This document shows, in pieces, positions 27,021 to 37,249 of a stretch of DNA of 53,484 nt. Source of the DNA: Gammaproteobacteria bacterium. Lineage in GTDB: Bacteria > Pseudomonadota > Gammaproteobacteria > Steroidobacterales > Woeseiaceae. The notes under the pieces were generated by a model that was given only the letters and a program-made list of their open reading frames with translations, did not search any database and had not been told where the DNA came from. Location: positions 1 through 53,484 of the forward strand of contig JAACFB010000026.1 in NCBI GenBank assembly GCA_009937615.1, read 5' to 3'. How positions within the stretch are numbered: the stretch's first letter is position 1; every line of letters begins with the position of its first letter. Position numbers and translations under genes: made by a program.

Positions 27021-28073
27021 ATGAAAAAAATCATACTGATTACGCTGGGACTGCTGCTCGGCGGGATTGCGAATGCGCAGACGCTCAAGATTGCGACGCT
27101 CGCACCGGAGGCGTCAGAGTGGATGAAGGCCCTGCGCGAAGCTGGCAAGAACATCGAGACACGGACCGAGGGCCGGGTCAAAATCAAATATTACGGGGGC
27201 GGTATTCAGGGCAGCGATGACCAGGTGCTCAGAAAGATGCGTATCGGCTCGCTGCAGGGCGGGGTGTTCCTGCCATTGGTGCTGCAGGACGCGTATCGGG
27301 ACATTGTTCTCTACACTCTGCCCCTGGTATTCGAGTCGGAGGATGAGGCTGCCTATGTTCGCCAACGCCTCGATGGACGGCTGATGGAAGGCCTCAATGA
27401 GGCCGGGTACGTAGGATTTGGTTTCGCCGCAACGGGTTTCGCGATCATCATGTCCAACGAGCCCATTTATGTAGTCGATGACCTGCAGGGCAAAAAGGTC
27501 TGGGTGCCTGAAAACGATGCGATCAGCTATGCGGCGATGAAAGATTTAGCGCTGTCCCCCCAGACTTTGCCATTGTCGGATGTCTACACGGGATTACAGA
27601 CCCGGCTGATAGATATTATCGCGGCTTCGCCGATCGGGGCGCTGGTCATGCAGTGGCACACCAAGGTCAAGTACATTACGGATGTCCCGCTGGTTTATAC
27701 GGTTGGTTTGATGGCGATCGACAAGCGGGCATTCAACAAGATACGGCCGGATGACCAGGTAATCGTCTCGGAGGTCATGACGGAGCTCTATGCAAGATTC
27801 GACCAGAAAAATATTGTCGACGATGCAGGAGCCAAGCAGGCACTGCTGAATTCAGGTATCCAGCGCATAGTTCCTGAGAAAAGTGAAGTTACCGAGCTTC
27901 GAAGGGTTATGGAAGAAACAAACCGCCGGCTTGCGGAGAACGGCGAATACTCGCTCGAGCTTTTCGACGAGATGCTGAGTTACGTCGATGAATATCGCAA
28001 TGGGAAACGTGATACGGCAACCGTCGCCGGCGCTGCGAGCGATCCGGAAAAGACACCCGCATCCGGCGACTAG
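27021..28073 (+). CDS. dctP: TRAP transporter substrate-binding protein (DctP family, TatP-like)
   Basis: A periplasmic ligand-binding protein of 350 residues. From the ATG at 27021 it has a clear signal peptide, MKKIILITLGLLLGGIANAQ; an earlier in-frame ATG at 27006 would add five residues. The DctP fold is evident in TLKIATLAPEASEWMKA, YYGGGIQGSDDQVLRKMRIG and LSDVYTGLQTRLID. In ordinary DctP proteins an arginine that binds the ligand carboxylate lies in a K-x-R-V-P motif; here the motif reads GKKVWVPEN, with Trp161 in that place. This suggests a ligand without the usual carboxylate, perhaps hydrophobic as proposed for TatP of Treponema. Its stop overlaps the dctQ start by one base. Confidence 0.88.
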   Translation: MKKIILITLGLLLGGIANAQTLKIATLAPEASEWMKALREAGKNIETRTEGRVKIKYYGGGIQGSDDQVLRKMRIGSLQGGVFLPLVLQDAYRDIVLYTLPLVFESEDEAAYVRQRLDGRLMEGLNEAGYVGFGFAATGFAIIMSNEPIYVVDDLQGKKVWVPENDAISYAAMKDLALSPQTLPLSDVYTGLQTRLIDIIAASPIGALVMQWHTKVKYITDVPLVYTVGLMAIDKRAFNKIRPDDQVIVSEVMTELYARFDQKNIVDDAGAKQALLNSGIQRIVPEKSEVTELRRVMEETNRRLAENGEYSLELFDEMLSYVDEYRNGKRDTATVAGAASDPEKTPASGD

Positions 28074-28594
28074 TGGTGACTGATCAGCGCGCTCTGCTTG
28101 CCCGATTCGACCGGATCGGACGGTCACTCGAAAACATAGCGCTGGTCTCTTTGCTGGGCCTGATGATGGTTCTTGCCGTCGGGCAAATCGTTCTTCGCGA
28201 AATCTTTAATTCGGGCATCATCTGGGCTGATGAACTGTTAAAGCTGGCCGTGTTATGGCTGGCAATGATCGCCGCGATCGCTGCATGCCGTGAAAACCGG
28301 CATATACGAATAGATGCGCTCTCGCACCTGTTACCGACTCACTTTATTCGGGTCACCCGGGTTATTGTCGATCTGTTTGCGGCGGCTGTTTGCTGTGCGA
28401 TTGCTTGGCAGACATATCGGTACCTGCAGCTGGAGATCGAGTTTCAGGATACGGTTCTTATCGACACCCCGGCCTGGATTGCGCACGCGATTGTCCCGCT
28501 CGCTTTCGTGCTGACGGGCTACCGTTTTGTCATCGGCGCATTGAAGCAAGCGTTCGGGACGGATGAGGAAATCGACGCGGGCTGGGTGCCGTGA
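28073..28594 (+). CDS. dctQ: TRAP transporter small membrane subunit (DctQ)
   Basis: A 173-residue membrane protein with four hydrophobic helices and the DctQ pattern: ALVSLLGLMMVLAVGQIVLRE, a WADELLKLAVLWLAMI block, and RENRHIRIDAL near 70. It starts with GTG on the last base of the dctP stop and overlaps dctM by four bases (GTGA), so P, Q and M are translationally coupled. Confidence 0.93.
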   Translation: MVTDQRALLARFDRIGRSLENIALVSLLGLMMVLAVGQIVLREIFNSGIIWADELLKLAVLWLAMIAAIAACRENRHIRIDALSHLLPTHFIRVTRVIVDLFAAAVCCAIAWQTYRYLQLEIEFQDTVLIDTPAWIAHAIVPLAFVLTGYRFVIGALKQAFGTDEEIDAGWVP

Positions 28595-29853
28595 TCCTTT
28601 CCGGTGTTTTCCTGGTGCTTCTGGCGATCCTCGGCGCGCCACTTTTTGCAGTCATAGCCGCAAGCGCGATGATCGGTTTTAGCAAGGATGAGACCGATTT
28701 GATGAATATGGCGATCGAAATTCTTGGAATTGCCGAACTGCCATTTCTGACTGCGATTCCACTATTCACATTTGCGGGCTACCTGCTCAGCGAAAGTGAC
28801 GCACCGAAGCGGCTGGTCAGGATGACCGGCGCTCTGCTTGGCTGGATGCCCGCCGGCCTTGCGGTCATCTCCCTGGCAACGTGCGCCTTTTTCACGGCTT
28901 TCACCGGGGCGTCCGGCGTGACGATAATCGCACTTGGCGCGTTGCTGTACCCGGCCCTCAAGCAGGATGGATATCCAGAGCGCTTCAATCTCGGCCTCAT
29001 CACGGCGTCGGGCAGTCTCGGTCTGTTGTTCGCACCATCTTTGCCATTGATTCTTTATGGCGTTATTTCAGAGGTGTCGATAGACCAGCTGTTTCTGGCC
29101 GGGATACTGCCGGGGATACTGATGATCGTCATGCTGTCGGGCTGGAGCGTCTGGGTTAATCGCGGCAATCGTCAAATGATCAAGCCGTTCTCCTGGCGCG
29201 AGGTCGGCGCGGCGGTGAGGGAGGCGATCTGGGAAATTCCGCTGCCGTTCGTCGTATTGGGCGGCATTTATTCGGGATTCTTCGCTGTTTCCGAGGCGGC
29301 GGCTATCACCGCAGTTTACGTGTTACTGGTTGAAGTCGTGATTCTTCGTGAAATCAAGATTTCAGAGTTGCCGCGCATCACCCGTGCGTCGATGGTGTTG
29401 GTCGGAGGCATTCTTATTATCCTGAGTGTATCGCTCGCATCGACGAATTACATGATCAGCGCAGGCATACCGCAGCAACTGCTGGAGTGGGTTTCCGGCA
29501 TGGTGACGAGCCAGGTGTCTTTTCTGTTCCTTTTGCTGGCATTCCTGCTGGCTCTCGGCGCAATTCTCGATATTTTCTCCGCTATCGTTCTTGTCGTGCC
29601 CCTGATTCTGCCGATTGCAGCCGGCTATGATGTGCACCCGGTGCATCTGGGCATCGTCTTCCTCGCCGCGATGGAACTCGGTTACCTGACGCCTCCGGTC
29701 GGGCTGAATCTCTTTATATCGAGCTACCGGTTCGAAAAACCGATTCTGCATGTCTATGCGGCAACGTTTCCGTTCCTGATGATCCTGTTATTGTCGGTTA
29801 TCCTGATTGCGTTCTGGCCCGGATTGTCGCTGTGGCTGGTGCCCGAAACATGA
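28591..29853 (+). CDS. dctM: TRAP transporter large membrane subunit (DctM)
   Basis: The ion-coupled transporter subunit, 420 residues with about twelve hydrophobic helices. Family motifs: PLFTFAGYLLSESDAPKRLV near 55, TAFTGASGVTIIALGALLYP near 105, LITASGSLGLLFAPSLPLIL near 138, and the late block AMELGYLTPPVGLNLFI near 355. It starts with GTG, overlapping dctQ. With TatT, DctP and DctQ it forms a complete TRAP system. Confidence 0.95.
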   Translation: MILSGVFLVLLAILGAPLFAVIAASAMIGFSKDETDLMNMAIEILGIAELPFLTAIPLFTFAGYLLSESDAPKRLVRMTGALLGWMPAGLAVISLATCAFFTAFTGASGVTIIALGALLYPALKQDGYPERFNLGLITASGSLGLLFAPSLPLILYGVISEVSIDQLFLAGILPGILMIVMLSGWSVWVNRGNRQMIKPFSWREVGAAVREAIWEIPLPFVVLGGIYSGFFAVSEAAAITAVYVLLVEVVILREIKISELPRITRASMVLVGGILIILSVSLASTNYMISAGIPQQLLEWVSGMVTSQVSFLFLLLAFLLALGAILDIFSAIVLVVPLILPIAAGYDVHPVHLGIVFLAAMELGYLTPPVGLNLFISSYRFEKPILHVYAATFPFLMILLLSVILIAFWPGLSLWLVPET

Positions 29854-29911
29854 TGGACTTTAACGTGACGTCTTTTAATGGTTTGTCCCGCTTTGCAAGG
29901 AGTAGGCAGGC

Positions 29912-31768
29912 GTGAGCATGCGCAACCTGATTGTGCGACTTTTTTCCGGGCTGTGGGCGGGAGCCGATGGCTTGCGGAAGGTGCTGCACTTAGTTCTGTT
30001 GGTTTTTATTTTCGCGCTGTTTTTTGGGGCGCTGTCCGATACGCCGCCGATTTTTCCAAAAAAAGCAGCTCTCTATATCCAGCCTAATGGGGCGCTTGTC
30101 GAACAGCTTGAAGGCGATCCTTACGATCGTGCGCTCGCGGAAATGTTCGATGACGGTCAACAGCAAATGCTGGTTCAGGACCTTGTCGACGCGCTTGATT
30201 ATGCTAAAGATGATGAACGAATCGAGGTTGTTTACCTGGAACTCAGCAGGTTATACGGGACAGGTCTGAGCAAGCTGCAGCGGGTAGCGGATGCAATGGA
30301 GGCGGTAAAAGCAGCCGGAAAGCCCGTCATTGCAAGCGCGGATTTTATGAGCCAGCCGGGCTACTACCTGGCCGCGCATGCCGACGAGGTTTTCCTGCAT
30401 CCGGACGGCGCGATCCTGCTGACAGGATACGGACGGTTTCGGACGTATTTTGCAGACGCGATCGACAAACTGAGAATCGACTGGAACATATTTCGCGTCG
30501 GTACCCACAAGTCGGCGATTGAACCGTTCATACGCATGAATATGTCTGATGAAGACCGCGAGTCGACAACCCGACTGATCGACCAGCTCTGGGGCCTGTA
30601 CCAGGCAGACGTGAGTGCGGCGCGGCAGCTCGAAAACGGCGCGATTGATGATTTTGCGGACAACCTGGTTGCCAATCTGCGAGCGGCCAATGGCGACCTG
30701 GCTACGGCGGCGAAAAACCATGGCCTTGTCGATGAATTGCTGACTCGCAACGAAGTGCGTAACCGCATGATCGAGCGGGTTGGTGCAGATGAAGATGATC
30801 CTGACATGTTTCGCGCCATCAAAATGCGCGATTACCTTTCGCAGATGCGGCTGCTCGAAGGCGGCAGTGTCGGTATCAAAAACGTTGCGGTGATTGTCGC
30901 TGCCGGCGCAATCTTCTTCGGAGAACAGGCGCCTGGGAGTATTGGCGCCGATTCGACATCGGCGTTGCTGCGGCGGGCGCGAACCGATGAGTCAGTCGCG
31001 GCCGTTGTGCTGCGGGTTGATAGCCCCGGTGGCAGTGCATTTGCAGCCGAGGTAATCGCTGATGAAATCGATGCCCTGAGACAGGCCGGAAAGCCCATCG
31101 TGGCGTCGATGAGCAGCGTAGCAGCCTCTGGGGGCTACTCCATTGCGTTGCGGGCCGACAGGATCTTTGCGACGCCGGCGACGATCACCGGTTCTATCGG
31201 CGTATTCGGCATGTTTCCAACCTACCAGCGGACGATCGGTGCCCTGGGTGTCGCGACGGACGGCGTTGGTTCAACGCCCTGGTCAGGCCAATTCCGGCCG
31301 GATCGTGAAATGTCGGCCGAAACAAAACAGCTGTTCCAGCTTCTCGTCGAGGATACCTACGATGATTTCATATCGGACGTAGCTGCGCATCGTGGACTCG
31401 AAAAGAGCGAGGTTGACAGGATCGGCCAGGGGAAGGTCTGGACAGGTTCGGATGCTCTTGCCAGCGGTCTTGTCGATGAGCTGGGCACACTCGAGGATGC
31501 TATTGCGGCGGCCGCGTCGATGGCCGATCTGGACCAGGGCGATTACGGTATCAAACTTATTGAGACCCGGTTGTCAGCGGCCGAGCAATTTGTCGTCGAC
31601 CTGCTCGGTGTCTTGATCCAATCGGGAGTCGATCTCTCCAGCTGGGCCGGCAAACCAACGGCGTTCGAACAGCTGGCTCGCGAAATCGGCGAGAAGACGG
31701 GTTCCATACTGCGATTCAATGATCCCAAGGGCATCTATTCGCATTGTCTTTGCGATGTGATTCAGTGA
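29912..31768 (+). CDS. sppA: Signal peptide peptidase A, 67-kDa type
   Basis: A membrane-anchored serine protease that degrades cleaved signal peptides. At 618 residues it matches the length of E. coli SppA. One N-terminal helix (LHLVLLVFIFALFFGALS, about 23-42) anchors two tandem S49 domains. The Ser-Lys dyad is conserved: Lys200 in RVGTHKSAIEPF and Ser406 in SVAASGGYSIALRA. A good AAGGAG lies 9 bases before the GTG start. It stands alone and converges on tdh. Confidence 0.94.
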   Translation: MSMRNLIVRLFSGLWAGADGLRKVLHLVLLVFIFALFFGALSDTPPIFPKKAALYIQPNGALVEQLEGDPYDRALAEMFDDGQQQMLVQDLVDALDYAKDDERIEVVYLELSRLYGTGLSKLQRVADAMEAVKAAGKPVIASADFMSQPGYYLAAHADEVFLHPDGAILLTGYGRFRTYFADAIDKLRIDWNIFRVGTHKSAIEPFIRMNMSDEDRESTTRLIDQLWGLYQADVSAARQLENGAIDDFADNLVANLRAANGDLATAAKNHGLVDELLTRNEVRNRMIERVGADEDDPDMFRAIKMRDYLSQMRLLEGGSVGIKNVAVIVAAGAIFFGEQAPGSIGADSTSALLRRARTDESVAAVVLRVDSPGGSAFAAEVIADEIDALRQAGKPIVASMSSVAASGGYSIALRADRIFATPATITGSIGVFGMFPTYQRTIGALGVATDGVGSTPWSGQFRPDREMSAETKQLFQLLVEDTYDDFISDVAAHRGLEKSEVDRIGQGKVWTGSDALASGLVDELGTLEDAIAAAASMADLDQGDYGIKLIETRLSAAEQFVVDLLGVLIQSGVDLSSWAGKPTAFEQLAREIGEKTGSILRFNDPKGIYSHCLCDVIQ

Positions 31769-31786
31769 CACGGGTCGCGCGGGCGT

Positions 31787-32812
31787 TCATGTCCAGTGCA
31801 GGATAACTTTGCCGGACTGGCCCGACTCCATGAGTTGGAATGCCGGGACGAACTCGTCGATTCCATAGTGGTGCGTGATGACGGGCTCAATGTTGAGTCC
31901 GCTCTGCAGCATGCTGGCCATTTTGTACCAGGTTTCGAACATTTCGCGGCCGTATATTCCCTTGAGCACGAGACCCTTGAATATGACCTGGTTCCAGTCG
32001 ATGCTCATTGCGTCGGGCGGAATGCCGAGGATCGCAATCTTGCCGCCATGATGCATTGTACGCAGCATGTCCCGGAACGCATCGGCGTTACCCGACATCT
32101 CCATGCCGACATCGAATCCTTCCTCCATTCCGAGTTCGGTCATTGTGCTGTCGATGGATTCGCGAGTCACGTTTAGCGCCCGGGATGCTCCCATCGCCCG
32201 GGCAAGTTCCAGCCGATAATCGTTGACGTCGGTTACGACGATGTGCCGGGCGCCCGCGTAGCGCGCTATGGCGACAGCCATCATGCCGATCGGACCCGCG
32301 CCCGTGATCAGGACATCCTCGCCGACGAGGTCAAAAGATAGTGCGGTATGGGTTGCATTGCCGAGAGGGTCGAGTATCGACGCCAGGTCGTCACTGATTG
32401 TATCCGGCAGCTTGAAGACATTGAACGCCGGTACTGCCACGAACTCGGCGAACGCCCCGGGCCTGCTGACACCGACGCCCATCGTGTTCATGCACAGGTG
32501 GCGGCGGCCGGCACGGCAATTTCGACAGACGCCGCAGGTTATGTGCCCTTCGGCCGACACCCGGTCGCCTGGCTCGAAGCCTTTGACTTCGCTACCGCAC
32601 TCGACAATCTCGCCGGAGAACTCGTGACCGATCGTTAACGGAACTGGAATGGTCTTCCTGGCCCAGTCATCCCACTGATAAATGTGAATGTCGGTACCGC
32701 ATATGGCGGATCGTCTTACCTTGATCAGGACATCATTGTGGCCCACGGCCGGCTCATCGATATCATGCATCCATATGCCACGCTTTGCCTCTGATTTGAC
32801 CAGCGCTTTCAT
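31787..32812 (-). CDS. tdh: L-threonine 3-dehydrogenase
   Basis: A zinc- and NAD-dependent medium-chain dehydrogenase that oxidises L-threonine to 2-amino-3-ketobutyrate. It has 341 residues, as in E. coli. The catalytic zinc region reads [17 protein letters not shown] and [12 protein letters not shown]; the structural zinc cysteines are in [15 protein letters not shown]; the nucleotide-binding glycines are in [15 protein letters not shown]. Its ATG overlaps the kbl stop by one base, so the two make the threonine-to-glycine pathway as one operon. Confidence 0.96.
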   Translation of the reverse strand: MKALVKSEAKRGIWMHDIDEPAVGHNDVLIKVRRSAICGTDIHIYQWDDWARKTIPVPLTIGHEFSGEIVECGSEVKGFEPGDRVSAEGHITCGVCRNCRAGRRHLCMNTMGVGVSRPGAFAEFVAVPAFNVFKLPDTISDDLASILDPLGNATHTALSFDLVGEDVLITGAGPIGMMAVAIARYAGARHIVVTDVNDYRLELARAMGASRALNVTRESIDSTMTELGMEEGFDVGMEMSGNADAFRDMLRTMHHGGKIAILGIPPDAMSIDWNQVIFKGLVLKGIYGREMFETWYKMASMLQSGLNIEPVITHHYGIDEFVPAFQLMESGQSGKVILHWT

Positions 32813-34011
32813 CAGTGAATGACTCCAAGTTCGCGACCAACGTCGGTAAATGCTTCGATGGCGCTATCCAATTGCGGGCGTGTCAAGCCGGCGGACATTT
32901 GTGTCCGAATCCGCGCCTGGCCCTTGGGCACAACCGGGTAGGCAAAACCGACCACGTAGACGCCACGCTCGAGCAGTTTGTCCGCCATCGTTGTCGCAAG
33001 TATCGCGTCACCAAGCATTACCGGAATTATCGGGTGAGATCCCGGTTTGAGTTCAAAGCCTCGTGCGGTCATCTCGCGACGGAAGTAGGTTGCGTTGTCG
33101 TGCAATGTTTCGCGCAAGGAGTTGTCGCGCTCGAGCAAATCCAGCACGGCGATCGAGGTTGCGACAATCACCGGCGCCACGGAATTGGAAAAAAGGTAGG
33201 GCCTGGAGCGCTGCCGAAGCCAGCCGACGATCTCGCTCCGTCCGGATGTGAAGCCGCCGGACGCCCCGCCGAGGGCCTTGCCGAGCGTACCCGTGATGAT
33301 ATCGATGCGGTTACTTACGCCCCGGTATTCGTGCGTGCCGCGGCCGTTATCGCCCAGGAACCCGGTGGCATGGCAATCGTCGATCATCGTCAGCGCGTCG
33401 TGTTCGTCTGCAAGATCACAGATTTCAGTCAAATCGGCGATCGTGCCATCCATGGAGAATACGCCATCCGTGACCACGAGCCGGGCATTGGCATCGCGCG
33501 CCGTCTCGAGCTGTTTATCAAGGTCCGGCATGTCATTGTGCTGATAGCGAAAACGCCTTGCTTTGCATAGCCGGATACCGTCGATGATGCTGGCGTGATT
33601 AAGCGCGTCGCTGATCACGGCATCCTGGTCCGTCAGAATCGTCTCAAACAGGCCACCGTTCGCGTCGAAACAGGATGGGTAAAGGATGGTGTCCTCGGTG
33701 CCAAGAAAGTCACTGATGCGCTGCTCGAGTTCCTTGTGCAGCGTCTGCGTGCCGCAAATGAAACGTACCGACGCCATCCCATAGCCGTACTTGTCGAGCG
33801 CCCGGTGTGCCGCTGCGATCACGTCGGGGTGGTTCGCCAGGCCGAGGTAGTTGTTAGCGCAGAGGTTCAGTACCTGAGCAGTCTCACCATTTCGGCGAAC
33901 GTCGATAGTCGCCTGCTGAGGTCCCGAGATAAGACGTTCGGCCTTGAAGAGACCTTCTGATTTCAGGGCTTCGGTTTGCTCGGCAAGAGCGTCGAGGAAA
34001 TCGCTTCTCAC
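32812..34011 (-). CDS. kbl: 2-amino-3-ketobutyrate CoA ligase (glycine C-acetyltransferase)
   Basis: A PLP-dependent alpha-oxoamine synthase that cleaves 2-amino-3-ketobutyrate with CoA to glycine and acetyl-CoA. It has 399 residues, as usual, with a GTG start. Signatures: [17 protein letters not shown] near 48, [15 protein letters not shown] near 180, [16 protein letters not shown] near 210, and the PLP lysine in [16 protein letters not shown] near 244. It is first in the kbl-tdh operon, with an extended -10 promoter just upstream. Confidence 0.97.
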   Translation of the reverse strand: MRSDFLDALAEQTEALKSEGLFKAERLISGPQQATIDVRRNGETAQVLNLCANNYLGLANHPDVIAAAHRALDKYGYGMASVRFICGTQTLHKELEQRISDFLGTEDTILYPSCFDANGGLFETILTDQDAVISDALNHASIIDGIRLCKARRFRYQHNDMPDLDKQLETARDANARLVVTDGVFSMDGTIADLTEICDLADEHDALTMIDDCHATGFLGDNGRGTHEYRGVSNRIDIITGTLGKALGGASGGFTSGRSEIVGWLRQRSRPYLFSNSVAPVIVATSIAVLDLLERDNSLRETLHDNATYFRREMTARGFELKPGSHPIIPVMLGDAILATTMADKLLERGVYVVGFAYPVVPKGQARIRTQMSAGLTRPQLDSAIEAFTDVGRELGVIH

Positions 34012-34042
34012 TTCGTGGTTTCCCTATAGGCACGGTTGGCAA

Positions 34043-34051
34043 AGTATAGCA
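34043..34051 (-). promoter_or_regulatory. Extended -10 promoter for kbl-tdh
   Basis: On the minus strand the sequence reads TGCTATACT, a TGn extended -10 with five of six consensus bases. Transcription would start near 34036, about 25 bases before the kbl GTG. The -35 region is poor, which extended -10 promoters tolerate. Confidence 0.52.
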
Positions 34052-34093
34052 AGATGAGCCTCTCGGAAACGTGAGATCTGATGGTGGCAAACT

Positions 34094-37000
34094 ATGCAAT
34101 TCGTTGATCAACCCGCGGCGCGAGCGGGCAGAATTCCGTATCTCAATGATTTGTACCTGGCCGACGAGGCGAGCCTGATGCGCGAGCTTTGCGACGCGGC
34201 TGATGCGGGCGAGGCCGTCAGGCGGAACATAGAAGAGACTGCAACCCGACTCGTGAAGGCGGTTCGCGAGAACAAGGCACGGGAAGGCGGAATCGACGCG
34301 TTTTTGCAGCAGTACGACTTGTCTTCGGAGGAAGGGGTGCTGTTGATGTGCATCGCCGAGGCTTTGCTACGGATACCGGATGCGGAAACAGCAGACAGCC
34401 TCATTGCCGACAAGATCACGTCGGCGCGTTGGAAAGACCACATCGGGGAAAGCGATTCCCTGTTCGTGAACGCGTCGACCTGGGGCCTCATGTTGACGGG
34501 CGAGCTACTGAAGCTCGATGAGTCTACTAAGAATAATCCGGTTCATGTGCTGGGTAAGCTTGCGAACAGGGCCGGCGAGCCGGTAGTGCGCACCGCCATG
34601 CGCCAGGCAATGCGTATCATGGGCCACCAGTTCGTCATGGGCCGAACGATTAAAGAAGCACTGAATCGTTCCGTGAAAAAAGGTAACTCCGCCTATCGCT
34701 ATTCATTCGATATGCTCGGCGAGGCAGCGCTCACCGCAGCGGATGCCGAGCATTATCTGCAGGCTTACCATGATGGCATAAAAGAGATAGGAGCCGGCCC
34801 GCAGCCGCAGGCAGAGGATATTTTCTCGGCAGTCGGGGTTTCGGTAAAACTCTCGGCGCTGCACCCGCGCTTATCGTTCCTGCAGCAGGAGCGGGTACTC
34901 GCCGAACTCACGCCCGCGGTGACCGAGCTTGCAATTCACGCCAAGGAATGCGGCATTGGCCTGACGATTGATGCCGAAGAGGCCGATCGACTGGAAATTT
35001 CCCTGGAGTTGTTTGACCGTGTCTATCGAGACAAGGCATTAAGCGGTTATGAAGGATTCGGTCTCGCGGTACCAACCTATCAGCGCCGTGCGCGCGACGT
35101 TTTTCGTTACCTTGTGGAACTCGCGAGCGACGTCGGGCGTCGAATTCCCGTCCGGCTCGTAAAGGGAGCCTACTGGGACGCGGAAATCAAGCACGCTCAG
35201 GAACTGGGGCTGTCCAGCTATCCGGTTTTCACGCGCAAGGCTCATAGCGACGTCTCTTACCTGGCTTGCGCGCGTCAGGCGCTTGAGGCTGGCGAAGCGC
35301 TGTATTTACAGTTTGCAACGCATAATGCGCACACGCTGGCCAGCGTACTCAATTTTGCCGGATCGCGGCGTGATTTCGAATTTCAGCGCCTGCACGGCAT
35401 GGGCGAGGAATTGTATGCCGAGGTGATTGATCCGGAAAAATTCAATCGGCCCTGTCGAGTCTATGCACCAGTTGGTAGTCACGAAGACCTGCTGCCATAC
35501 CTCGTACGCCGGCTGCTGGAGAACGGCTCCAATACATCGTTTGTGAATCGTATTGTCGACGAGGCAATCGATATCAAGGACATCGTGCTGGACCCGATCA
35601 CGGCGACGCGGGCTCACGACTATCAACCGCATCCGAAGATATCAGCACCGGGCGATCTGTTTCTTCCCGAGCGCAAGAACTCTGCCGGCATCAACCTTGC
35701 GGACCACAACGTCACGCGGGAGCTGCTTGCCGGAATGCAAGGATTTCGTGACAAGCATTATGAGGCACACCCGATCGTTGCAGGTCAGGCTATGGCCGGT
35801 GAGAAGGCGGCCTCGGTCAATCCGGCTGCGAATTCGGAAATAGTTGGGTCCTGCGTGGCGGCGACGCCCGAGCACGTCGACTCTGCATTGGGCTACGCAG
35901 TGGAAGGGCAGAGGGCGTGGGACCGACTGCCTGCTGCCGAACGTGCAGAAATTCTTGAGCGGGCAGCCGATTTGTTCGAGGCGAACGCCGCAGAACTCAT
36001 GGCTTTATGTGTCCTCGAGGCCGGAAAAATCATTCCGGATACGCTCGGAGAGTTGCGAGAAGCCGTCGATTTCCTTCGCTATTATGCCGCTCAGTCACGA
36101 CGGTATTTCGGTGAACCCCGGCAGATGCCGGGGCCAACCGGCGAGCGCAATACGCTCGGCATGCGCGGTCGAGGTGTATTCGTATGTATCAGTCCCTGGA
36201 ACTTTCCCTTGGCGATCTTCACCGGCCAGGTCGCTGCTGCACTGGCCGCCGGGAACAGCGTGCTTGCCAAACCGGCCGAGCAAACTCCGGTCGTCGCGTT
36301 CCGAGCTGTCGAATTACTGCTCGAAGCGGGTGTGCCGCCTGATGTGCTGCACTTCCTGCCCGGTGACGGTGCTTCGATTGGTGGGCGCGCAGTAGCGGAT
36401 CCCCGCGTTGCCGGCGTCGCATTTACAGGTTCGACAGAGACGGCCCGAAGTATCAACCAGGCTCTTGCACATCGTGACGGGCCGATCGCTACCCTCATCG
36501 CGGAAACGGGCGGCCAGAATGCGATGTTCGTCGACAGCTCGGCATTACCTGAGCAAGTGGTCCTCGACAGCGTCTATTCAGCGTTTAACAGCGCGGGCCA
36601 GAGATGCTCGGCGTTGCGCCTGCTTTGCCTGCAGCAAGACATCGCGGCGAAGGTCGAGGATTTGTTGGTCGGTCATATGGACGAACTGTCGGTCGGCAAT
36701 CCCGTTCTGTTGTCGACTGACGTTGGTCCGGCGATCGACGAAGATGCGCGCTCTGTACTTACCGCGCACGTGCAGCGCATGTCAAAAGAGGCGCGGGTAT
36801 TGCACCGCGGCAAACTGTCCGCGGATACCGAGCACGGCACGTTTTTCGCGCCGACACTGGTCGAGATAGACTCAATCGATATACTCCAGCGGGAAGTCTT
36901 CGGACCTGTGCTCCACGTACTTCGATTCAGGAACCGGGACCTGGAAAAGACAGTGAACGCGGTCAATGCGACCGGCTACGGTCTGACAATGGGGCTGCAC

Positions 37001-37246
37001 AGCCGAATCGACGCTCGGGCCCGAGCGCTCGCAAAGGCGTCCGCTGCGGGTAACATCTATATCAACCGGAACATGATAGGTGCCGTGGTTGGCGTGCAAC
37101 CGTTCGGTGGCCGGGGCTTGTCCGGTACCGGCCCTAAAGCCGGTGGTCCGCATTACCTGCTGAGGTTTGGCAGTGAGTTTACGGTAAGCACGAATCTCGC
37201 GGCGGTCGGCGGCAACGCGAGCCTGTTATCGCTGGGGACGGATTGA
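34094..37246 (+). CDS. putA: Bifunctional proline dehydrogenase / glutamate-semialdehyde dehydrogenase
   Basis: PutA oxidises proline to glutamate in two steps, with FAD in the first domain and NAD in the second. It has 1050 residues. An N-terminal helical arm leads to the PRODH barrel (about 170-470; FAD-site block RLVKGAYWDAEIK near 352), then the aldehyde dehydrogenase domain (about 530-1030) with catalytic Cys838 in SAGQRCSALR and general-base Glu804 in AETGGQNAM. It lacks the ribbon-helix-helix DNA-binding domain of E. coli PutA and the extra C-terminal domain, so it is the short type that cannot repress its own gene. sdaA follows after 3 bases. It is divergent from kbl-tdh. Confidence 0.96.
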   Translation: MQFVDQPAARAGRIPYLNDLYLADEASLMRELCDAADAGEAVRRNIEETATRLVKAVRENKAREGGIDAFLQQYDLSSEEGVLLMCIAEALLRIPDAETADSLIADKITSARWKDHIGESDSLFVNASTWGLMLTGELLKLDESTKNNPVHVLGKLANRAGEPVVRTAMRQAMRIMGHQFVMGRTIKEALNRSVKKGNSAYRYSFDMLGEAALTAADAEHYLQAYHDGIKEIGAGPQPQAEDIFSAVGVSVKLSALHPRLSFLQQERVLAELTPAVTELAIHAKECGIGLTIDAEEADRLEISLELFDRVYRDKALSGYEGFGLAVPTYQRRARDVFRYLVELASDVGRRIPVRLVKGAYWDAEIKHAQELGLSSYPVFTRKAHSDVSYLACARQALEAGEALYLQFATHNAHTLASVLNFAGSRRDFEFQRLHGMGEELYAEVIDPEKFNRPCRVYAPVGSHEDLLPYLVRRLLENGSNTSFVNRIVDEAIDIKDIVLDPITATRAHDYQPHPKISAPGDLFLPERKNSAGINLADHNVTRELLAGMQGFRDKHYEAHPIVAGQAMAGEKAASVNPAANSEIVGSCVAATPEHVDSALGYAVEGQRAWDRLPAAERAEILERAADLFEANAAELMALCVLEAGKIIPDTLGELREAVDFLRYYAAQSRRYFGEPRQMPGPTGERNTLGMRGRGVFVCISPWNFPLAIFTGQVAAALAAGNSVLAKPAEQTPVVAFRAVELLLEAGVPPDVLHFLPGDGASIGGRAVADPRVAGVAFTGSTETARSINQALAHRDGPIATLIAETGGQNAMFVDSSALPEQVVLDSVYSAFNSAGQRCSALRLLCLQQDIAAKVEDLLVGHMDELSVGNPVLLSTDVGPAIDEDARSVLTAHVQRMSKEARVLHRGKLSADTEHGTFFAPTLVEIDSIDILQREVFGPVLHVLRFRNRDLEKTVNAVNATGYGLTMGLHSRIDARARALAKASAAGNIYINRNMIGAVVGVQPFGGRGLSGTGPKAGGPHYLLRFGSEFTVSTNLAAVGGNASLLSLGTD

Positions 37247-37249
37247 CCT

